Of a stretch of DNA of 6,803 nt, positions 1 through 5,157 are shown piece after piece. Numbering within the stretch: the stretch's first letter is position 1; each line of letters starts with the position of its first letter. This DNA comes from JAKVAV01 sp964651785. Its GTDB lineage: Bacteria > Bacteroidota > Bacteroidia > Flavobacteriales_D > Cryomorphaceae. Below the pieces are notes generated by a model that was not told the origin of the DNA, made no database searches, and saw only the letters and a list, made by a program, of their open reading frames with translations. The position numbers were made by a program, and so were the translations under genes. The stretch spans positions 1 to 6,803 of the forward strand of contig CAZYWJ010000105.1 in the NCBI GenBank assembly GCA_964651785.1, written 5' to 3'.

Positions 1-2057
1 CTCACCACACTCCCATTCGGCCAGCCCTCCTTGGGGCTTACAAAAGTCAACTTCCCTTCTTCGTCTTCAGCCATTAGAATCATACCCTGAGATTCGACGC
101 CGCGAATTTTTCGGGGCTCCAGGTTCACCAATACGCTCACCTGCCGTCCCGGCAACTCCTCGGGGTCAAAAAACTCAGCGATTCCCGATACTACGGTGCG
201 CTTGTCGATGCCCGTGTCCAAAGAAATCTTCAGCAACTTATCTGTTTTCGGTACGCGCTCGGCTTCCAAGATGGTGGCGGTGCGAATGTCCATTTTCACG
301 AAATCGTCGAAGGCGATGTTTGACTTGGCGGGCATTAAATTCGATTTGGGTTCTTCTTCCTTTTTGAGTTTGTCGAGCTGTGCTTGAATCTCCTCGTCCT
401 CGATTTTCTTAAACAGCAATTCTGCTTTGTCAATTTGGTGTCCGGGCTTGAGGACGCGCTCGTGGCCCGCACTCTCCCAACCGCCCAACTCAATGTTGAG
501 CATCTCAGCCATCTTCTTGGAAGTGTTGGGCAAGAAAGGGGCACACACCACCGCTAGGTTCGCTGCCAGTTGCAAACATTTCTCAATCACTTCAGCAGCC
601 TTAGCAGGCTCGGTTTTGTTGAGTTTCCAAGGCTCGGTCTCGGTGAGAAATTTGTTTCCCGCGCGAGCCAAATTCATCATCTCATTTTGCGCATCGCGCA
701 TGCGGTAGGCTTCGATGGCCTCGGCTATTTTGGCGGGAGCCGAAACGATGGCCTCGTCTACCTGAGTAGTATCAAGGGTCTTTTCGCCGATTTTCGGCAC
801 CAAGCCATCGTAGTACTTCTGCGTCAGCACCAAGGTGCGATTCACAAAATTCCCGAAAACGGCCACTAACTCATTGTTAACGCGGCTGCGGTAATCTTCC
901 CAGGTAAATTCGCTGTCGCGAAACTCTGGTGAGATCGCATTGAGCACGTAGCGCAGCTCGTCCACCTTATCGGGGAAATCGGCTAAGTACTCGTGGAGCC
1001 AAACCGCCCAATCACGTGAGGTGGAAATTTTTCGTCCCTCGAGGTTCAGAAACTCGTTGGCAGGCACATTATCCGGAAGGATGAAATCGCCGTGCTCCTT
1101 GAGCAAGATCGGGAAGATGATACAGTGAAAAACGATATTGTCTTTGGCCAGGAAGTGCACCAACTTGGTGTCCTCGCTTTGCCAGTAAGGCTTCCAGTCT
1201 TTGCCGTTTTCCTCCGCCCAGGCTTTGGTAGCCGAAATGTATCCGATCGGTGCATCGAGCCAAACGTAGAGCACTTTACCCTCGGCACCTTCCAAGGGTA
1301 CCTTCACCCCCCAATCCAAGTCGCGGGTCATCGCACGTGGCTGGAGCCCGCCGTCAATCCATGACTTGCACTGACCGATCACTTGCTTTTTCCACTCTTT
1401 CGGATCGTGCTGTTGTTTCCCGTCTAAGGTTCCTTTTTCGATCCACGCCTTGAGCCAGCCCTCGTGATTTTCCATCGGTAAAAACCAATGAGAAGTTTCT
1501 TTTAAAACGGGCATTGATCCGCTCAGCGTAGATTTGGGCTCAATCAAATCGCGCGGATTCAAACTCGAACCGCAGTTCTCGCATTGATCGCCGTAAGCAT
1601 TTTCAAATCCACACTTCGGACAAGTTCCCGTGATGTAACGATCAGCCAAAAATTGCTGCGCCTCTTTGTCAAAATACTGCTCGGTCGTTTTTTGAGTAAA
1701 CGAACCTTTGTCATTCAATTTCAAAAAGAAATCCTGCGCCGTTTGGTGGTGCAAAGGATCGGAAGTGCGGTGGTAGATATCGAAATCGATACCGAATTCT
1801 CGGAAAGAAGCTTTGTTGATGGCGTGAAATTCATCGACAATCTCTTGCGGAGACTTGCCTTCTTTTTTCGCTTTAAGCGTAATGGCCGCGCCGTGCTCGT
1901 CGCTTCCGCAAACGAAAACGACATCTTTTCCCGCCATTCGCAAATAGCGTACATAAATATCGGCAGGAACGTAGACTCCGGCGATGTGACCAATGTGTAA
2001 AGGGCCGTTTGCGTAAGGCAATGCGGCGGTAACGGTATATCGTTTTGGCTTATTCAA
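1..2057 (-). CDS. metG: Methionyl-tRNA synthetase, 3' end just off the window
   Basis: Charges tRNA(Met) with methionine in the cytoplasm. The minus strand reads open for 685 codons. Near the N terminus is the class I signature HIGH (residues 21-24, in PYANGPLHIGHIAGVYVP). Next comes a CPxC...CxxC zinc knuckle (Cys146, Cys149, Cys159, Cys162). The KMSKS-type loop is KISTS (343-347), the form I associate with Bacteroidota MetRS. The anticodon-binding helical domain follows, then a Lys/Glu-rich linker (about 540-580), then a C-terminal OB-fold tRNA-binding domain from about residue 583 (FDDFVKMDIRTATI ... ESQGMILMAED). The reading ends at PNGSVV, where this family normally stops within a few residues, so very little is missing. 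The start chosen is TTG at 2057, giving MNKPKRYTVTAALP; no in-frame ATG lies between it and the promoter-like motif. The gene is divergent from the LD-carboxypeptidase gene. Identity is near certain; only the start is inferred. Confidence 0.97.
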   Translation of the reverse strand, partial: MNKPKRYTVTAALPYANGPLHIGHIAGVYVPADIYVRYLRMAGKDVVFVCGSDEHGAAITLKAKKEGKSPQEIVDEFHAINKASFREFGIDFDIYHRTSDPLHHQTAQDFFLKLNDKGSFTQKTTEQYFDKEAQQFLADRYITGTCPKCGFENAYGDQCENCGSSLNPRDLIEPKSTLSGSMPVLKETSHWFLPMENHEGWLKAWIEKGTLDGKQQHDPKEWKKQVIGQCKSWIDGGLQPRAMTRDLDWGVKVPLEGAEGKVLYVWLDAPIGYISATKAWAEENGKDWKPYWQSEDTKLVHFLAKDNIVFHCIIFPILLKEHGDFILPDNVPANEFLNLEGRKISTSRDWAVWLHEYLADFPDKVDELRYVLNAISPEFRDSEFTWEDYRSRVNNELVAVFGNFVNRTLVLTQKYYDGLVPKIGEKTLDTTQVDEAIVSAPAKIAEAIEAYRMRDAQNEMMNLARAGNKFLTETEPWKLNKTEPAKAAEVIEKCLQLAANLAVVCAPFLPNTSKKMAEMLNIELGGWESAGHERVLKPGHQIDKAELLFKKIEDEEIQAQLDKLKKEEEPKSNLMPAKSNIAFDDFVKMDIRTATILEAERVPKTDKLLKISLDTGIDKRTVVSGIAEFFDPEELPGRQVSVLVNLEPRKIRGVESQGMILMAEDEEGKLTFVSPKEGWPNGSVV

Positions 2058-2075
2058 TGGGAAAACGTTGATTTG
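2045..2075 (+). promoter_or_regulatory. Possible -33/-7 promoter for ldcA
   Basis: TTG at 2045-2047 is followed, after 20 bases, by TTGATTTG at 2068-2075. This is one mismatch from the Bacteroidota -7 consensus TAnnTTTG, and the spacing fits the usual 19-21 bases. It would start transcription roughly 20 bases before the ATG at 2102. The -33 part overlaps the first codons of metG on the other strand. Plausible but unproven. Confidence 0.35.
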
Positions 2076-2082
2076 TGGTGCG

Positions 2083-2090
2083 CAAAGATA
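2083..2090 (-). promoter_or_regulatory. Bacteroidota-type -7 element upstream of metG
   Basis: On the minus strand these bases read TATCTTTG, an exact match to the Bacteroidota -7 consensus TAnnTTTG. It lies 25 bases upstream of the TTG start of metG, which leaves a short leader. At the expected 19-21 base spacing upstream there is no perfect TTG -33 element, only ATG at spacing 20. The match is seen directly; promoter activity is inferred. Confidence 0.55.
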
Positions 2091-2101
2091 ATGACTTAAC
2101 C

Positions 2102-2848
2102 ATGCAGGCACATACTCCACGATATCTTCAACCCGGCGACGAAATCAGACTCATCTCNNNNNNNNNNNNNNNNNNNNNNNNNNNNNNNNNNNNNNNNNNN
2201 NNNNNNNNNNNNNNNNNNNNNNNNNNNNNNNNNNNNNNNNNNNNNNNNNNNNNNNNNAAATGGATTTGTGGTTACAGCGATGTTACCGCTTTGCACAGCC
2301 ATATTTACAATGTGTTTATGACCCAAAGCCTTCATTCCTGCATGCCGGTAGGCTTTGCCAATTATACCCCGGAAGCCATGAATAGCCTTTTCGATCAACT
2401 CGCGGGAAACGAGGTGAGGTATCAGTTTGCGCCACACGACCTCAACCGTCAGGGAAATGCCGAAGGTGTTATGATTGGCGGAAACCTCAGCGTTCTTTAT
2501 AGCCTCTTGGGATCAACCGCTCAGGTTTCGCCTTCCGGCAAAATTCTCTTCATCGAAGATTTGGACGAATACCTCTACCACATCGACCGAATGATGCTGG
2601 CTTTGGACAGAGCGAGAATCTTAGAAAACCTTTCAGGATTGGTGGTTGGCGGTATGACCGATATGAATGACAATGCGGTGCCTTTCGGCAAAACGGCCGA
2701 AGAGATTATCTCGGAAAGAGTGGCCGAATACGATTTTCCCGTGGCCTTCAATTTTCCTTCCGGGCATTTCAATGACAATCGAACTTGGGTACACGGAAAA
2801 AAAAGAAGGCTGACCGTTAGAAACGGCCAGCCATCTTTGCTTCAGTAG
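2102..2848 (+). CDS. ldcA: LD-carboxypeptidase (muramoyltetrapeptide carboxypeptidase), interrupted by an assembly gap
   Basis: Peptidase family S66 enzyme that removes the terminal D-alanine from murein tetrapeptides during cytoplasmic cell-wall recycling. It starts MQAHTPRYLQPGDEIRLIS, the usual PGD...I strand, and is then cut by 100 Ns. After the gap it resumes at KWICGYSDVTA. The catalytic triad is visible: Ser in GYSD (2276-2278), Glu in FIEDLDE (2555-2557) and His in PSGHFNDNRT (2765-2767). Ser-Glu and Glu-His spacings are 93 and 70 residues, against 94 and 70 in E. coli LdcA (Ser106, Glu200, His270, from memory). No signal peptide is seen, consistent with a cytoplasmic enzyme. ATG 2102 is preferred over the in-frame GTG codons at 2075 and 2078, which would put the start inside the promoter-like region and add nine residues the family does not need. 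As assembled the protein is about 248 residues; the family norm is about 300. The frame across the gap is preserved only on paper. Confidence 0.9.
   Translation: MQAHTPRYLQPGDEIRLIXXXXXXXXXXXXXXXXXXXXXXXXXXXXXXXXXXKWICGYSDVTALHSHIYNVFMTQSLHSCMPVGFANYTPEAMNSLFDQLAGNEVRYQFAPHDLNRQGNAEGVMIGGNLSVLYSLLGSTAQVSPSGKILFIEDLDEYLYHIDRMMLALDRARILENLSGLVVGGMTDMNDNAVPFGKTAEEIISERVAEYDFPVAFNFPSGHFNDNRTWVHGKKRRLTVRNGQPSLLQ
2158..2257. other. Assembly gap of exactly 100 Ns
   Basis: A run of exactly 100 N characters, a common placeholder for a scaffold gap of unknown size. It falls inside the LD-carboxypeptidase gene, between the first beta strand and the nucleophile motif. It hides the segment that should contain the conserved RGGYG-type loop of the family. 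Confidence 0.98.
2797..2832 (-). terminator. Intrinsic terminator of the DUF4412-like gene, inside the 3' end of ldcA
   Basis: On the minus strand, 28 bases after the stop of the DUF4412-like gene, GGCTG-g-CCGTT pairs with AACGG-t-CAGCC around a three-base loop (TCT). That makes ten pairs with one internal mismatch. TTC and then eight T follow (the A run at 2797-2804 on the plus strand). This is a textbook hairpin plus U tract in that direction only; on the plus strand the hairpin is followed by ATCTTTGC, a poor U tract. The bases also encode the last residues of the LD-carboxypeptidase. Confidence 0.75.
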
Positions 2849-2863
2849 TAAGCTAGTAGCTTA
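2849..2863. repeat. Small perfect inverted repeat between convergent stop codons
   Basis: TAAGCTA-G-TAGCTTA is a 7+7 base inverted repeat. As RNA it could form a six-pair stem with a three-base loop. It fills the 12-base space between the two convergent genes and includes the stop of the minus-strand gene. On the plus strand TTCTCTTT follows, so it could be a weak terminator for ldcA, but the stem is short and AT-rich. It could also be chance. Confidence 0.35.
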
Positions 2864-3505
2864 TTCTCTTTCGAACTTGGTGTAGTCGGCAGGAATTTCA
2901 AAGAGTGCCTGATCGAGATCTTCCTTCTTCACTTCATTTACTTGAAGTTTTGTAAGCTCAACACCATCCGTTTTCTTTTCGATACCCATCATCGGAAACA
3001 TTCCCTCGATATCGGGTACATTCATGAAATAAACGGCTAACTTGTCTTTTCGGTTCAATGTTTCGAGCATTGGCACCAAGAAGTCGAAGTCATCATCTGC
3101 AACCCAGAAGGTTACTTCACGACCGTCGTCCTTTCCGGTTACCTTCACTTGCGTGCAGTTGTAACCGTTAATTTCCTGAGTCTTGTTTGTCTTTTGTACA
3201 TAGACATCCGTTTCGCGAGCGGGTCGCTTATTCGGTACATCGATGAACATTTGACGTTCCGGGCTTAAGGCTTTTACGGTATTGGCCTTGGTATCGACAA
3301 TCATGATACCTTGTACCTCTCCGTTTTCGCCGAGCTCTTCTACACGTACTAAGTGATCTTTCACATAGTAAACGTAGTTAGCCGTTACCGGTCCAATGGT
3401 TTTGGTAAATTTGATGGTGCCTTGGAAAGGTCCCGAAGCGAAACCGGCAAATCCCATCATAACCCCCAGCATGATAGCTGCAATCTTTTTTGTAAATAAT
3501 TTCAT
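2861..3505 (-). CDS. Exported DUF4412-like protein of unknown function
   Basis: A 214-residue protein with a clear Sec signal peptide: basic MKLFTKK, a hydrophobic core to about residue 22, and likely cleavage near FASG. No lipobox cysteine is present, so a periplasmic or otherwise exported soluble protein is expected. The mature part looks beta-rich. It has segments typical of the DUF4412 group in Bacteroidota: a strand with VKDHLVRVEE, then GIMIVDTKANTVKALSPERQMFIDVP, then NGYNCTQVKVTG with the single conserved-looking cysteine, then EVTFWVADD. No catalytic motif is visible and the function is not known. It stands alone on its strand, convergent with ldcA (12 bases) and divergent from yraN (47 bases). 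Its predicted terminator is within ldcA. No convincing TAnnTTTG promoter is seen upstream. Family assignment is from pattern memory and is moderately sure; that it is a real exported protein is more certain. Confidence 0.8.
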   Translation of the reverse strand: MKLFTKKIAAIMLGVMMGFAGFASGPFQGTIKFTKTIGPVTANYVYYVKDHLVRVEELGENGEVQGIMIVDTKANTVKALSPERQMFIDVPNKRPARETDVYVQKTNKTQEINGYNCTQVKVTGKDDGREVTFWVADDDFDFLVPMLETLNRKDKLAVYFMNVPDIEGMFPMMGIEKKTDGVELTKLQVNEVKKEDLDQALFEIPADYTKFERE

Positions 3506-3552
3506 AACGAACAGTTTAAGGAACCTTTTGAGTTCACAAGTTTTTTGTTAGT

Positions 3553-3915
3553 ATGTCATCGACCAATTCAATCGGCAAACTGGGCGAATCTCTGGCTTCT
3601 ACGCATTTGATGAAGAGGGGTTTCAAAATTCTTGAACAAAACTGGCGGTTTGGCAAGAAAGAAATAGACATTATTGCTGACTTAGAAGACTTTATCGTCT
3701 TTATAGAAGTTAAAACAAGAGAGGAACCTTTTCCCGGAAGGCTGGAAGAATACATCAATCGAAGGAAGCAAAAACACATCATTGCCGCAGCAAACCAATA
3801 TATGCGGCTGAATAATATTGAAAAGGAAGGTCGATTTGACGTGATCGCCATTGTGCTAAACGCAGGAAATCACGAATTAGAACATATAGAAGATGCTTTT
3901 TACCCAACTTTGTAG
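3553..3915 (+). CDS. yraN: YraN family (UPF0102) nuclease-fold protein
   Basis: A 120-residue protein of the UPF0102/YraN family, predicted to have the restriction-endonuclease-like PD-(D/E)xK fold; its cellular role is not established. Visible landmarks are GKLGESLA (8-15), the NW..G.KEIDIIA strand with Glu37 and Asp39, FIEVKTR with Glu52 and Lys54 completing the D...ExK core, and RFDVIAIVL near the C terminus. Length matches the family (about 115-130 residues). The ATG at 3553 directly precedes the conserved N-terminal helix. No Shine-Dalgarno sequence is seen, as is usual in Bacteroidota. It is the first of a plus-strand run and is followed after 14 bases by the pseudouridine synthase gene, suggesting co-transcription. 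Confidence 0.93.
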   Translation: MSSTNSIGKLGESLASTHLMKRGFKILEQNWRFGKKEIDIIADLEDFIVFIEVKTREEPFPGRLEEYINRRKQKHIIAAANQYMRLNNIEKEGRFDVIAIVLNAGNHELEHIEDAFYPTL

Positions 3916-3929
3916 CCTGAAACGAATAC

Positions 3930-5114
3930 ATGAGCACAGATAATAAAGACGGCAATCGCCATAGCAAAAGATCAAAAGGAAATGCACCGCGCGGTAGAAA
4001 GCCGCGGCAGGATGACGAAGGCGGAAGACGCTCGTTTGATAAAAAGTCGCCTCGAAAAAGGTCAGACCGCTCGGAAGACGATCGCTTTAAGCGAAAAGAC
4101 GACGAGTCCGGACGTCGCGGGAGCAAATCTTTTGACAAGAGAGACGGAGACGACAGACCAAGAGGTAGAAAACCATTTGATAAAAAAGATCGAGGCAGAT
4201 CGGATGACTCTAAGCGGGAAGGCGGGAAAAACTTTGCCACGAGCCGCGAGAATTACGACAAACGCCACGGCAAAATGAAATTTGAGCGTGGGGAAGATAC
4301 TCCTGCTTATAAATCAAAATACGAGCGCGACTACGGCAAGAAAAAGCCCTACAAAGGAAAACGAGGCAGTCAGGTATTGCCTTCTGAATCATCAAAACTA
4401 GACGATCGGATTCGATTAAATAAGTACTTATCAAACTCGGGGCTTTGCACGAGACGAGAGGCAGATGAATTCATCGCTTCGGGAATGGTAGAAGTAAACG
4501 GTAAGACCATCACGGAAATGGGGTACAAGGTAAACCCCGGCGACGTGGTGAAATACGCGGGCGAGCGGTTGTCACCGGAAAAATCCGTCTACCTTTTGCT
4601 CAATAAGCCGAAGGACTTTGTGACCACTGTGAAAGATCCGAATGGCCGAAGCACGGTGATGCAACTCATCAAAGGGGCCGGTGCGCGCGTCTTTCCCGTG
4701 GGTCGATTGGATAGAATGACCACGGGCCTGTTGATGCTTACCAATGATGGGGATCTCGCCAAAAAACTCACCCACCCCAAACACAATGTGAAAAAGCTCT
4801 ACCACGTGCAGCTCGATAAAAACGTGAAAGCTGAGCACCTGAAGCAACTGGTAGAAGGGGTAGAACTTGAAGACGGAGTGATGGCTGCCGACGTGGTTTC
4901 TTATGTAGGCGACGGAAAAGACAAGCGTGAAGTCGGAATTGAAATCCACAGCGGTAAAAATCGCGTGGTCAGAAGGCTTTTTGAAGGTTTAGGCTACAAA
5001 GTTTTGAAATTGGACCGCGTCGTTTTTGCAGGTCTTACAAAGAAGGATTTGCCCCGAGGCCGTTGGAGAACATTAACAGAGCAGGAAATCAACAATCTTA
5101 AGATGTTGAAATAA
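3930..5114 (+). CDS. rluB: rRNA pseudouridine synthase, RsuA/RluB family, with a long charged N-terminal tail
   Basis: Converts a uridine in rRNA to pseudouridine. Residues 1 to about 158 are a low-complexity tail of Lys, Arg, Asp, Glu, Ser and Gly. It contains three FDK(K/R) repeats (36-39, 68-71, 83-86) and two PRGRKP repeats (20-25, 77-82). An S4 RNA-binding domain follows (about 160-207; IRLNKYLSNSGLCTRREADE, then VEVNGK). The catalytic domain from about 219 carries VGRLDRMTTGLLMLT with catalytic Asp261, then KKLYHV, GKNRVVRRLFEGLGYKV and LPRGRWRTLT. The core is of normal RsuA/RluB/RluF length, and the closing LPRG.W motif is most like RluB, which acts on 23S rRNA. Which uridine is modified cannot be read from sequence, so the symbol is tentative. 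The tail is probably disordered and may add RNA or ribosome contacts (inference). Confidence 0.9.
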   Translation: MSTDNKDGNRHSKRSKGNAPRGRKPRQDDEGGRRSFDKKSPRKRSDRSEDDRFKRKDDESGRRGSKSFDKRDGDDRPRGRKPFDKKDRGRSDDSKREGGKNFATSRENYDKRHGKMKFERGEDTPAYKSKYERDYGKKKPYKGKRGSQVLPSESSKLDDRIRLNKYLSNSGLCTRREADEFIASGMVEVNGKTITEMGYKVNPGDVVKYAGERLSPEKSVYLLLNKPKDFVTTVKDPNGRSTVMQLIKGAGARVFPVGRLDRMTTGLLMLTNDGDLAKKLTHPKHNVKKLYHVQLDKNVKAEHLKQLVEGVELEDGVMAADVVSYVGDGKDKREVGIEIHSGKNRVVRRLFEGLGYKVLKLDRVVFAGLTKKDLPRGRWRTLTEQEINNLKMLK

Positions 5115-5157
5115 TCGAGGTGCATAAGGCGTTTTTCTCTTTCCGAACTATATCCGT

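Noticed and set aside
1029..1043. KISTS instead of KMSKS in the synthetase as a possible defect
   Set aside because: I recall this form as usual in Bacteroidota MetRS, and the remaining motifs and zinc cysteines are intact, so it is family variation rather than damage.
1584..2000. A 138-codon plus-strand open stretch opposite metG
   Set aside because: It is antisense to the conserved N-terminal catalytic region and zinc knuckle of metG, so it is a shadow of constrained coding sequence.
3779..4278. Long alternative-frame open stretches on both strands over the start of the pseudouridine synthase gene
   Set aside because: They are by-products of the purine-rich, low-complexity sequence of the tail. 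Their translations are equally low in complexity and match no family, and the enzyme frame continues into a recognisable S4 and catalytic domain.
5115..5157. TATATCCGTTTG-like stretch before the AsmA-like gene as a promoter
   Set aside because: The distance between TA and TTTG does not fit TAnnTTTG, and it runs into the proposed start codon, leaving no leader.
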